Of a stretch of 64,000 nucleotides of DNA, positions 37,842 through 45,797 are shown one piece after another. Both the position numbers and the translations under genes were made by a program. Origin of the DNA: CBDAQV01 sp965199335 (GTDB taxonomy: Bacteria > Pseudomonadota > Alphaproteobacteria > CALMVH01); NCBI GenBank assembly GCA_965199335.1, contig CBDAQZ010000001.1, positions 62,001 to 126,000 on the forward strand. Reading direction: 5' to 3'. How positions within the stretch are numbered: the first letter of the stretch is position 1; the number at the start of each line of letters is the position of its first letter. The notes beneath the pieces were generated by a model. The model did no database searches. It had not been told where the DNA came from and saw only the letters and a program-made list of their open reading frames with translations.

Positions 37842-38536
37842 TAGGCTTCGACCGATTCCCGGCCGCCATGCGCCGCCGACCACAATATGGGATCGTGCAG
37901 GAACAGTTCGACCTCGGCCAGGGTATTGGTGTCGAACCGTTTCTCCGCTTTGGCGACGGCCAGAACATCCCACCAGGTGCAGAGGTGGTGCAGCTTCAGC
38001 CCGCCCGCCTTCAATTGCGCCTCGGCGCCTTCGTAAATGCCGTAGAAGAATACCGAGAAGGCATGATCGACGACCGCGCCGGCGCTGCGCAAAACTTCGG
38101 CGAAGGTGATCTTGCTCTTGCCGTCGGTGGCCAGATCCTCGACCAGCAGAACGCGGCTGCCTTCCTCCACCACGCCTTCGATCTGCGCCATACGCCCGAA
38201 ACCCTTCGGTTTCTTGCGGATATACTGCATCGGCAGGCCCATGCGGTCGGCGATCCATGCCGCATAGGGAATACCGGCGGTCTCGCCGCCGGCGATCGAA
38301 TCGATCGAGCCGAACGGCACGTTGGCCAGGATGGTCGAAACGGCGAAGCTGGACACCATGGAGCGCACATCGGGATAGGCGATGATCTTGCGGCAGTCGA
38401 TATAGACCGGGCTGGCCCAGCCGGAGGTGAAGATAAAGGGCTTGTCGACGTTGAACAGCACCGCCTCGATATCCAGAAGGGCCTTTGCGGTCAGCCGCGC
38501 CATCAGTGCGGGATCGGTGAAGCCGGGAACGATCAT
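37841..38536 (-). CDS. pyrE: Orotate phosphoribosyltransferase
   Basis: Makes OMP from orotate and PRPP. The 231-residue form shows FTSGWASPVYIDCRKII near the N-terminus and the PRPP motif RVLLVEDLATDGKSK. The ATG overlaps the stop of the pyrC remnant by 4 bases. nadK follows with a 1-base overlap. The protein looks intact, in contrast to its upstream neighbour. Confidence 0.95.
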   Translation of the reverse strand: MIVPGFTDPALMARLTAKALLDIEAVLFNVDKPFIFTSGWASPVYIDCRKIIAYPDVRSMVSSFAVSTILANVPFGSIDSIAGGETAGIPYAAWIADRMGLPMQYIRKKPKGFGRMAQIEGVVEEGSRVLLVEDLATDGKSKITFAEVLRSAGAVVDHAFSVFFYGIYEGAEAQLKAGGLKLHHLCTWWDVLAVAKAEKRFDTNTLAEVELFLHDPILWSAAHGGRESVEA

Positions 38537-38751
38537 TCTGCCTCCATCATGCGCCAGTTCAGGGTCTCGCCGGCGCGGAATGGTTGGATCATATCGCCCG
38601 TCGCGCCAACGGCAATAGATTCCGGTATCGGCAGAGGTTCGCGACGCAGGGTAACGGTGCCATGGTTCAGGGGCAGGCCGTAATACCGGGCGCCGTTCTC
38701 GCTGGCATGCACATGCCAGTCGTCGGGGCGGCGGATGGTAAGTTCGGTCAT
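38533..38751 (-). pseudogene. pyrC: Dihydroorotase remnant: in-frame internal deletion joins both ends of PyrC
   Basis: The frame encodes only 72 residues. The first 15 (MTELTIRRPDDWHVH) are the conserved start of class II dihydroorotase, with the two zinc-binding His. The remaining ~57 (ENGARYYGLPLNHG to GETLNWR) match its conserved end (E. coli NGPQFYGLPVN to GETVRW). About 275 central residues are missing, including the carboxylated Lys and the other metal ligands, so it cannot be active. The frame and both overlaps (ATGA with the ligase gene upstream and with pyrE downstream) are preserved. A 7-bp inverted repeat (TGGCATG / CATGCCA, 38703-38718) sits at the junction. This may be a real deletion or an assembly error. 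Confidence 0.85.
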
Positions 38752-39932
38752 GGGTTTTCCGTACGTCGTGCGGCGAGCAGAAGCATCGAAGTGAGAAGGG
38801 CGAGGCAGGCCAGCCACCAGCCCTGCCAGATACCAAAGGCAAAGGCGGCGACGGCCAGCGCGCCGGCGGATACCGCCAGCGCGAACATGCGCGGGATACG
38901 ATCGAGCTGGCCAATTTTCTCGAACAGCCTGACCATGAAATACAGCGTCGCGCAGACCCCGACAAAGCCGAGCTCAAGCCATATCTGCAGGAAGAAATCG
39001 TGCGGATGCAGTGGCGGCGTGTTGCCGCCCAGCGGCAGGAAATCGGGCGGCAGGTCGGCGGTCGGGATCGCGCGCGACCCCTCTAGGCCCAGCCCTACAA
39101 GCGGCCAGTGTAGGATGCGGTCGGCGGTGAAATGCCAGATCTGGATGCGATGACGAAAGGAGAATTGCAGGCTTTCCTTCTGGTCCAGCCCCCATTTGGT
39201 CAGCAGCAGGCCGACCGGAATCGCCAGCGCAAAGCCCGCGGTGGTGATAGCCGACAGGCCGCGCTGTACGAGTTTCGGCGCCAGCCACGCCACCCCGAAC
39301 GTCACAATCCCGAGTACCATGCCGACCATCGCCGAATGGCTTTGCAGGAAAAGGATGCCCACGGTGTAAAGGCCCAGCATCGCCAGTGCCGACCAGCGCA
39401 TGCCCTCGCGAAAACGCACCAGCGCGGCAGGCCATAGGAAAAGGGAGAAACATACGACCTCGCGGTCATAGGCGTTGACCGGGATCGTAGGCCAGTGCTT
39501 GTGCATATGCTTGATCGGGCCGCCCAGCGCGATATCGCCAAGGCATATCAGCAGGCCGAAAAGCAGGCTGAACAACAGGGCCCGCTGGGAGATCAGCACG
39601 TCGCGCACCGGCATGCCGCGAATGGCAACCGGGATGACCAGGGCCGAGGCGGCGATTGCAATCAACTCAGGCAATTTCTCCCATGCCATGATACCGGCCT
39701 TTGCCCACAGGCAGGACGCCGCCGCCCATGCCAGCAGTACGCCCAGGGCAATTGTCAGCGTACGATCCGGCACCGGCCAGCGCTGGTGGTCCAGACGGTA
39801 GGTGATCAGCGATCCCAGCCCCAGCACGAACAGCAGCGGTGCAAGGCCCAGCGGGTCCAGACCGCAGATCGGACCGATCAGGACGCACGCGCCCGTCATC
39901 AGATAACCGGTTTTACTTTGTATTCTGGGCAT
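38748..39932 (-). CDS. O-antigen ligase/polymerase family membrane protein
   Basis: A ~394-residue polytopic inner-membrane protein with about ten hydrophobic segments. The large periplasmic loop contains HRIQIWHFTADRILHWPLVGLGLEG, the Wzy/WaaL-type region, and LHPHDFFLQIWLELG with the conserved His. It either polymerises O-units or attaches glycan to lipid A-core. The chosen ATG (39932) overlaps the glycosyltransferase gene by about 20 bases; a later start at 39899 is possible. The stop overlaps the pyrC remnant. Confidence 0.85.
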   Translation of the reverse strand: MPRIQSKTGYLMTGACVLIGPICGLDPLGLAPLLFVLGLGSLITYRLDHQRWPVPDRTLTIALGVLLAWAAASCLWAKAGIMAWEKLPELIAIAASALVIPVAIRGMPVRDVLISQRALLFSLLFGLLICLGDIALGGPIKHMHKHWPTIPVNAYDREVVCFSLFLWPAALVRFREGMRWSALAMLGLYTVGILFLQSHSAMVGMVLGIVTFGVAWLAPKLVQRGLSAITTAGFALAIPVGLLLTKWGLDQKESLQFSFRHRIQIWHFTADRILHWPLVGLGLEGSRAIPTADLPPDFLPLGGNTPPLHPHDFFLQIWLELGFVGVCATLYFMVRLFEKIGQLDRIPRMFALAVSAGALAVAAFAFGIWQGWWLACLALLTSMLLLAARRTENP

Positions 39933-40698
39933 CTTTGGAGTCCGATTGCAGCAGCGCACGCGCCTTGATGCAGGTCAATAGCGGATAGAGGGCGGAGAAC
40001 AGGGCGAGCGCCAGGCCGTAGACGCCTTCGCGGTAGCCCCGGCGGCTGAGATAGGATTTGTAGAAGCGTCCGAACACACGCCTTGTCGTCGCCCATTTAC
40101 CGGGTATCTGGCCGGTCATTACCGCCTGTCGCGCGGCCAGGCTGGTGTAGCGGTTCAGGCGAGCATACATGTCGTCCAGGTCGTCGTCGACGAAATGGTC
40201 GATGCCGTTGACCAGGCGGATGCGCGGGCCGGTCATCGTGACCTTGGGATGCACTAGGTCCTGGCCCCAGATCTTGTTGCCCTTGTAGAACAGGCAGCTT
40301 TTCGCGCCGACGCCGTTATAGGCGCCCCAGCCATGGCGAATCAGCCGGCCGCCGACATAGTTGTTGAAGGGAATGCCGAATACGCCCGGCTCGGCTGTCG
40401 GCAATACGGATTTGATTTCCTGCGCCAGTTCCGGCGTCACGCGCTCGTCGGCGTCCAGCTCGATGATCCAGGGGCCGGCGCAGGCGTCGATGCCGGCCAT
40501 GCGGCGGCTGCCCTCGTTCGGCCATGCGCCCTCGACCAGCCTTGCCTTGTATTCGAGGGCGATGGCGCGCGTGCGGTCGGTGCAGCGGTCCAGCACCACG
40601 ACGATTTCGTCGGCGAAGGCGACGCTGTCGAGGCAGGCGGTCAGGCGAGCCTCCTCGTTGTGCGCCACGATCAGCGCCGTCAGTGTTGTGGATGTCAT
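39913..40698 (-). CDS. Glycosyltransferase family 2 (LPS core type, WaaE/KdtX-like)
   Basis: A 261-residue GT-A fold transferase. TALIVAHNEEARLTACLDS is the nucleotide-binding start, LDRCTDRTRAIA follows, and the metal-binding DxD is in IIELDADERVTPEL. The C-terminal part with FVDDDLDDMYARLNRY and YLSRRGYREGVYGL resembles beta-1,4-glucosyltransferases of the LPS inner core. The ATG overlaps the heptosyltransferase stop by 4 bases, so it is cotranscribed with it and with the ligase. Confidence 0.9.
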   Translation of the reverse strand: MTSTTLTALIVAHNEEARLTACLDSVAFADEIVVVLDRCTDRTRAIALEYKARLVEGAWPNEGSRRMAGIDACAGPWIIELDADERVTPELAQEIKSVLPTAEPGVFGIPFNNYVGGRLIRHGWGAYNGVGAKSCLFYKGNKIWGQDLVHPKVTMTGPRIRLVNGIDHFVDDDLDDMYARLNRYTSLAARQAVMTGQIPGKWATTRRVFGRFYKSYLSRRGYREGVYGLALALFSALYPLLTCIKARALLQSDSKDAQNTK

Positions 40699-41663
40699 GT
40701 GTGCGTCTTCTGCCATAGACGTGTCGCCGCTTCCACGGCATCGTCGACGGTGATGCGTTTCATCAGGGCCAGCGCCGCCTCATCGTCGCCATCCGCGCAC
40801 AAATCGCGCTCTCGCAGCGGATCGTCTGCCTTGGACATATAGGCGGCGTGTTCGCCCCAGGGGCGGTATTTCCAGGCAACGCCGGGGCCGAACAGGGCCA
40901 GCGTCGGAACGCCGGCTGCTGCGGCCAGGTGGGTGAGACCGGAATCATTGCCGATATAGAGGTCGGCGCGTTCGATGCAGGCGGCGGTCACCGCGATGTC
41001 GATGGTGCCGGTTAGGTCGATGACCTGCTCGGCAGGCAACGCGGCAAGGATCGGCTTTACCGTTTCATGGTCGCGCTCGTCTCCCAGCAACAGGACCCGT
41101 GCACCCGGCATCAGGCTGCCTGCCGCGGTCAGCCGCAGCGCCAATTGTCCGTAAAGCTCGACCGGCCATTTCTTGCCGTAGGAGTTTGCACCCGGGGCCA
41201 TTGCCAGAATGTACCCGTGCGTATGCTGGTTCTTGGGCACGAGCTCCTCGGCGTAGTGCAGGGCCTGCTCGCCATGCCAGAGGCGCGGGGCAGGCGCGGT
41301 ATCGAGTCCCAGCAAGGCGCCCAGCTCCTCGACCTTGTGCGGGCGGTTTGTCGGTTTTTTCCAGATCACGCGCTTTTTCGCCCGGATCAGCCGCGACACC
41401 GCGCTTTGCCGCAGATCGACGACCATATCCCAGCTCGTACCCACGGTTTCGCGCCACAAACTCAGCCAATGGCCCGACCACGGGCGTTTTTTCAGCTCGA
41501 TCACGTGCCTGACCTGCGGCACATCCCAGAAAAGGGCCGCGGGCAGGGGGCCGCAGACGACCGTGAAGTCGGCCTTCGGGTGCCTTTCCTTGAGCGCACC
41601 GAGGATTCCGGTCGACAAAATCGCGTCGCCCAGGCGGTTTGAAGTGATGAACAGGATTTTCAC
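40695..41663 (-). CDS. Glycosyltransferase family 9 (heptosyltransferase type)
   Basis: A 322-residue GT-B transferase that adds heptose or a related sugar to LPS inner core. The N-terminus ILFITSNRLGDAILSTGIL and the C-terminal IGNDSGLTHLAAAAGVPTLALFGP are the family hallmarks. It heads the run heptosyltransferase, GT2, ligase, pyrC remnant, pyrE, nadK, and is divergent from ygfZ about 55 bp away. The acceptor is not shown by the sequence. Confidence 0.93.
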   Translation of the reverse strand: MKILFITSNRLGDAILSTGILGALKERHPKADFTVVCGPLPAALFWDVPQVRHVIELKKRPWSGHWLSLWRETVGTSWDMVVDLRQSAVSRLIRAKKRVIWKKPTNRPHKVEELGALLGLDTAPAPRLWHGEQALHYAEELVPKNQHTHGYILAMAPGANSYGKKWPVELYGQLALRLTAAGSLMPGARVLLLGDERDHETVKPILAALPAEQVIDLTGTIDIAVTAACIERADLYIGNDSGLTHLAAAAGVPTLALFGPGVAWKYRPWGEHAAYMSKADDPLRERDLCADGDDEAALALMKRITVDDAVEAATRLWQKTHT

Positions 41664-41719
41664 GCCCCTGTTCTAGCAGACACGGGGCGCTTGCAAAGCT
41701 TCATCGCCTGCACGACCTT

Positions 41720-42541
41720 ATGGCCATGTTGTTACCAGACCGGGCCATCGTCGCCGTTTCGGGCGAGGATCGCATAGCATTCCTGCAGGGACTCATCACC
41801 AACGACGTCGACAGCCTGCGCGACGGCGAGGTCGCCTATTCCTGCCTGCTGACCGCCCAGGGCCGGTTTCTGCACGATTTCTTCGTCATTGCCGCCGGCG
41901 ACCGCTTGCTGTTCGACTGCGAAGCCGGCCGTCGCGACGACCTGATTCGCCGCTTGAAACAGTTCCGTCTGCGGGCGAAGGTGGATGTGACGGACGAAAT
42001 GGCAGCCTATTCCGTCCATTGTCATTCCCGCGAAGGCGGGAATCCAGGATTGGATACGGGATATGCCTACGCCGATCCACGGCATGTCGACCTTGGCTAC
42101 CGATCTATCGTTCCGGCTGGTTTAATCCTTGATTCACGCTTTCGCGGGAATGACGGGGAGTGGGAAGGCTACGAACGTATCCGCATTACTCTCGGCGTTC
42201 CCGACGGCAGCCGCGACATGGTGCCGGAGCAGGCCTTGCTGCTGGAAAACAACATCGACCGCCTGAACGGCATTTCCTTCACCAAGGGGTGCTATGTCGG
42301 GCAGGAAGTCACGGCGCGCATGCACCACAGGGGCGGGGTGAAGAAACGCCTGACGCCGGTGCGTATGGAAGCCGCCGCGCCACCGGTGGGAATGCCGGTT
42401 ACGATAGATGGCACCGAAATCGGCGAGATGCGATCGAGTTGCGGCGATCTGGGACTGGCATTGTTGCGGGCCCGTGCGGAAGAGGGCCAGATACATTGTG
42501 GTGATGCAAAGCTGTATGTGCTGAACCACACATCCACCTGA
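41720..42541 (+). CDS. ygfZ: YgfZ/GcvT-type folate-binding Fe-S assembly factor, carrying repeat insertions
   Basis: Folate-dependent protein that supports iron-sulfur enzymes. The 273-residue protein has the signature KGCYVGQEV and the N-terminal GEDRIAFLQGLITNDV. Unusually, two palindromic repeats are inserted in frame: one gives CHSREGGNPG (about residue 102), the other DSRFRGNDG (about residue 137). Between them lies native YgfZ sequence (YADPRHVDLGYR), and RITLGVPDGSRDM follows. The reading frame is kept, so the protein may still fold with two short loops added. It converges with glyS; a related repeat pair fills the gap. Confidence 0.9.
   Translation: MAMLLPDRAIVAVSGEDRIAFLQGLITNDVDSLRDGEVAYSCLLTAQGRFLHDFFVIAAGDRLLFDCEAGRRDDLIRRLKQFRLRAKVDVTDEMAAYSVHCHSREGGNPGLDTGYAYADPRHVDLGYRSIVPAGLILDSRFRGNDGEWEGYERIRITLGVPDGSRDMVPEQALLLENNIDRLNGISFTKGCYVGQEVTARMHHRGGVKKRLTPVRMEAAAPPVGMPVTIDGTEIGEMRSSCGDLGLALLRARAEEGQIHCGDAKLYVLNHTST
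42021..42048 (+). repeat. Palindromic repeat arm 1, inside ygfZ
   Basis: Begins GTCATTCCCGCGAAGG and continues GCGGGAATCCAGG. ATTCCCGC and GCGGGAAT form an 8-bp stem with a 4-base loop. It is the inverted partner (25 of 28 bases) of 42127-42154. It belongs to the widespread GTCATTCC...GGAATCCA type of short bacterial repeat. Confidence 0.85.
42127..42154 (-). repeat. Palindromic repeat arm 2, inside ygfZ
   Basis: Reads CCTTGATTCACGCTTTCG then CGGGAATGAC on the plus strand. It is the reverse complement of arm 1 with three mismatches, 78 bases from it. The spacer encodes native YgfZ residues, so the arms bracket gene sequence rather than foreign filler. Confidence 0.82.
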
Positions 42542-42543
42542 TT

Positions 42544-42628
42544 GTCATTCCGGTGCGTAGCACCGGAATCCATACCGCTGATAAAGGGAGGCACGACCGC
42601 ATGGATTCCGTGCTGCGCACGGAATGAC
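42544..42628. repeat. Inverted pair of palindromic repeats between ygfZ and glyS
   Basis: The left arm (42544-42573) has a perfect 10-bp stem, ATTCCGGTGC / GCACCGGAAT, with loop GTA. The right arm (42601-42628) has a 9-bp stem, ATTCCGTGC / GCACGGAAT, with loop TGC. The arms are roughly inverted copies of each other (GTCATTCCG...GGAATCCAT and ATGGATTCCG...GGAATGAC), 27 bases apart. They share the GTCATTCC/GGAATCC ends of the repeats inside ygfZ but differ in the stem, so they are a related subtype. Confidence 0.85.
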
Positions 42629-42637
42629 GATTTTTTT
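42605..42637 (+). terminator. Probable rho-independent terminator of ygfZ formed by the repeat arm
   Basis: The 9-bp hairpin at 42605-42625 is followed, after five bases, by seven T residues. On the plus strand this fits an intrinsic terminator for ygfZ. The T-run overlaps the glyS stop codon from the other strand. Confidence 0.55.
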
Positions 42638-44720
42638 ATCCTTCGATCTTCGAGAAATCCGCGATGGCGTCGAACGTTCCGGTGATCGCTGCCAACAGCT
42701 TCAGGCGATTCTGACGCAGCTTGGGATCGGGATCGTTGACCAAGACCTTGTCGAAGAAAGCGTCGAGGGGCAGTCGCAGCTTTGCCAGGACGTCCATGCT
42801 CTCTTCGTATTTGCCTGCCTGAGTTAGTTCACGGGCTTTGGAGAGGCTAGAATCCAAAATAAGGCCTAATTCTTTTTCCGCAGATTCAACGAGTAGCCGA
42901 GTTTCAAAATCGAGCCCATAATCTTGGTCTTTCTTATTCTCCTTTTCCAATATGCTGCTGGCTCGTCGGTAAGCGGTAAGCAAGGGGCCGCCATTCGCAC
43001 TGAGAAATTTCTGTAAAGCCTGAGCCCTCTGAACGATAAGTAGCAAATTGTCCCCCGAATTTGCCCCTAGTAGAGCCTCAAGCAGATCATGACCAATACC
43101 TTCATCCCTTAACTGAACTTTCAAACGGTCGGCAATGAAAGCAAAAACTTTTTCCGCTACCGTATCTGGAACTAAGTTGGGAATAAGTTGGGAATAATAA
43201 GATAGCGCAGCGCTGCAAACTGAAACCAGAGAAAGCTCTAGGCTATTCTCGCGAATCAGCCGGATAATTCCAAGTGCGGCACGACGCAGGGCGTAGGGGT
43301 CGCGGCTGCCGGTGGGCAGCTCTTCGATGGCGAAGAAACCGACCAGCGTATCCAGCTTGTCGGCAAGGGCGACGGCAACGCTGACCGGCTTGGTCGGGCA
43401 GGCATCGCCCGGGCCGGCGGGGCGGTAATGATCGGCGATCGCGTCGGCCACGTCGTCGCCGAGGCCTTCCTTGCGGGCGTAATATCCGCCCATGATGCCT
43501 TGCAACTCGGGGAATTCGCCAACCATGCCCGAGACAAGGTCGGCCTTGGCCAGCAGGCCTCCCTTGCGTGCCAGGTCAGCATCGCCATTTGTGTGGCTGC
43601 TGATGCGTTCTGCAAGATTGGCGATACGATCCGCTTTCTGGCGCACCGTGCCCAACTTCGCATGGAACGTTACCTTCTCCAGCTTCGGCAAACGCTGTTC
43701 CAGCGTCGTCTTCAAATCCTGGTCCCAGAAGAACCGGGCATCGGCAAGGCGGGCGCGCAATACGCGTTCGTTGCCGGCGACGATGGTTGCGCCGCCGTCG
43801 TTGCCGGGTACATTGGCGACGATGGCGAATTTCGCCGCTGACGTGCCGTCCCTGTTCGCCAGCGTGAAATATTTCTGGTTCTCGCGCATCGTCACCTGCC
43901 GCACTTCCTTTGGCAGGTCCATGAATTCCTGGTCGATCGAACCGAGCAGCACCGTCGGCCATTCGACCAGGCCGGTGACTTCCTCCAGCAGGCCGTTATC
44001 GGGCACCAGCTCCAGCCCCGCCTTTGTCGCCGCCGCATGCAGCTGGCGTGCGATTTCCGCCTTGCGCTCGTCGCGGTCCAGGATGACGTATCGCGTCCTC
44101 AGCTTGGCGAAATAATCTTCGAAATCATGGACGTGAAACGGCTCCGGCGCCAGGAAGCGGTGGCCGTGGCTGACATTGTTGCCGGTATAGGTAAGCGTCG
44201 GCGGAAATTCCAGCTTCGCCGTGATCGGCTGGCCGCCGAAGACCATCATGATGTTGTGCAGCGGGCGCACCCAGCTCAGCGGGTGCAGGCTCCAGCGCAT
44301 CGATTTGGGCCAGGGGAAGTGCGTGATGATCTGCGCGACGATCTCGGGCAGCAGGTCCGCAGTGGGCTGGCCGAATTTCTTGGTGACGGCGTACCAGAAC
44401 ACACCCTTGCCGCTATCGCGCTGCTCGGCCTGTTCCAGGCTGTCGATGCCCGCGCCTTTCAGGAAGCCCTGGATCGCGGCATCGGGCGATCCGACCTTCG
44501 GGCCCTTGCGTTCGTCCAGGCTGTCGGGCTGTTGCACTGCCAGGTCGCGCACGACCAGTGCCAGCCGGCGCGGGGTGACGTGGGTTTCGCAGGCGCTGAA
44601 ATCCAGCTTCGCCTCCTGCAGCCGTTCGCAGAACAGGCGCCTCAGGTCTTCCGCCGCCTGTTTTTGCATGCGGGCGGGGATTTCTTCGCCGAACAGTTCC
44701 AGCAGGAATTCGGAGTGCAT
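42636..44720 (-). CDS. glyS: Glycyl-tRNA synthetase beta subunit
   Basis: Beta chain of the alpha2-beta2 glycyl-tRNA synthetase; it binds tRNA and supports the alpha subunit. The 694-residue length is normal. The N-terminus ELFGEEIPARMQKQAAEDL and the middle VTGLVEWPTVLLGS, MRENQKYF and HAKLGTVRQKADRI are typical. The start overlaps the glyQ stop by 1 base (TGATG). About residues 487-626 (42841-43260) are encoded by DNA of about 45% GC by hand count, against 60% or more on both sides. The frame is intact and the protein sequence there is still GlyS-like, so this looks like a recombined patch. Confidence 0.96.
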   Translation of the reverse strand: MHSEFLLELFGEEIPARMQKQAAEDLRRLFCERLQEAKLDFSACETHVTPRRLALVVRDLAVQQPDSLDERKGPKVGSPDAAIQGFLKGAGIDSLEQAEQRDSGKGVFWYAVTKKFGQPTADLLPEIVAQIITHFPWPKSMRWSLHPLSWVRPLHNIMMVFGGQPITAKLEFPPTLTYTGNNVSHGHRFLAPEPFHVHDFEDYFAKLRTRYVILDRDERKAEIARQLHAAATKAGLELVPDNGLLEEVTGLVEWPTVLLGSIDQEFMDLPKEVRQVTMRENQKYFTLANRDGTSAAKFAIVANVPGNDGGATIVAGNERVLRARLADARFFWDQDLKTTLEQRLPKLEKVTFHAKLGTVRQKADRIANLAERISSHTNGDADLARKGGLLAKADLVSGMVGEFPELQGIMGGYYARKEGLGDDVADAIADHYRPAGPGDACPTKPVSVAVALADKLDTLVGFFAIEELPTGSRDPYALRRAALGIIRLIRENSLELSLVSVCSAALSYYSQLIPNLVPDTVAEKVFAFIADRLKVQLRDEGIGHDLLEALLGANSGDNLLLIVQRAQALQKFLSANGGPLLTAYRRASSILEKENKKDQDYGLDFETRLLVESAEKELGLILDSSLSKARELTQAGKYEESMDVLAKLRLPLDAFFDKVLVNDPDPKLRQNRLKLLAAITGTFDAIADFSKIEG

Positions 44721-45571
44721 CAGACGCTTCCCTCAAGCCAGACTTCGCAGCAGCGTTTCGCCAAAGCACGCACGCGGCCGATATAGGCGGCGCGCTCGAC
44801 CACGCTGATGACGCCGCGGGCGTTCAGCAGATTGAACAGGTGGCTGGCCTTGATCGCCTGCTCGTAGGCGGGCAATGCCAGCTTGCGATCCAGCAGGGCC
44901 GCGCATTCGATCTCGGCGTCGACGAAATGGCTCAGCAGCTTTTCGACATTGGCATATTCGAAGGCATAGGCCGAGGCCTCGACCTCGTTGCGCTTGAACA
45001 CTTCGCCGTATTTGACGCCGGCGGAATTGTAATCCAGCTCGTACACGTTCTCGACGCCCTGGATGTACATCGCCATGCGCTCGATGCCGTAGGTCATTTC
45101 GTAGGCGACGGGGTAACAGTCGATGCCGCCCATCTGCTGGAAATAGGTGAACTGGCCGATCTCCATGCCATCGCACCACACTTCCCAGCCCAGGCCCCAG
45201 GCGCCCAGCGTCGGGCCTTCCCAATCGTCCTCGACGAAGCGGATGTCGTGCAGCAACGGGTCGAGCCCCAGAGCATACAGGCTTTCGAGGTAGATCTCCT
45301 GCGCGTTGGCGGGCGAGGGCTTCATGATCGCCTGGAACTGGTGATGCTGGATCAGCCGGTTCGGGTTCTCGCCATAGCGCCCGTCGGTCGGACGGCGCGA
45401 GGGCTGGACATAGGCCGCGTTCCACGGCTTCTCGCCCACCGCGCGCAGGGTCGTCGCGGGATGGAACGTACCCGCCCCCATCTCGACATCGTAGGGCTGG
45501 AGGATGACGCAACCCTGCCCGGACCAATAGGTCTGGAGGGTTAGGATGATGTCCTGGAAACTGAGTGCCAT
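44720..45571 (-). CDS. glyQ: Glycyl-tRNA synthetase alpha subunit
   Basis: Catalytic alpha chain (283 residues, class II fold). Visible blocks: FQDIILTLQTYWSGQGCVILQPYD, GAGTFHPATTLRAVG, YVQPSRRPTDGRYGENPNRL, and VWCDGMEIGQFTYFQQ. It is directly upstream of glyS. An upstream 64-residue gene and a methyltransferase are close enough to share the transcript. Confidence 0.97.
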   Translation of the reverse strand: MALSFQDIILTLQTYWSGQGCVILQPYDVEMGAGTFHPATTLRAVGEKPWNAAYVQPSRRPTDGRYGENPNRLIQHHQFQAIMKPSPANAQEIYLESLYALGLDPLLHDIRFVEDDWEGPTLGAWGLGWEVWCDGMEIGQFTYFQQMGGIDCYPVAYEMTYGIERMAMYIQGVENVYELDYNSAGVKYGEVFKRNEVEASAYAFEYANVEKLLSHFVDAEIECAALLDRKLALPAYEQAIKASHLFNLLNARGVISVVERAAYIGRVRALAKRCCEVWLEGSV

Positions 45572-45602
45572 GGGGTGAGCTTAATGGGGCGGGCGGTCGG
45601 GA

Positions 45603-45797
45603 TCAATCGTTTGACGGCACGCACTCGTGCGCTACGCCCTGTGCGACATAGGTGCCGCAGCCTGGGCATTTGACCGTTTCGACCGCCGCCACGCGCGGTG
45701 CTGGCTGATAGCGGGCAAAGCGGCGGCGCAGGTCGGCGCGCAGGAATTTCCATGCGACGTAGGCGATCAATACGAAGACGAGCAGGCGAAAGATCAT
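45603..45797 (-). CDS. Small membrane-anchored zinc-ribbon protein (PP0621-like)
   Basis: A 64-residue protein: an N-terminal membrane segment (MIFRLLVFVLIAYVAWKFL), a basic stretch, then CPGCGTYVAQGVAHEC, a compact metal-binding ribbon. This layout matches the PP0621 family of unknown function. Its start overlaps the methyltransferase stop by 1 base, so it is coupled to it. It is 31 bases before glyQ. Confidence 0.8.
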   Translation of the reverse strand: MIFRLLVFVLIAYVAWKFLRADLRRRFARYQPAPRVAAVETVKCPGCGTYVAQGVAHECVPSND

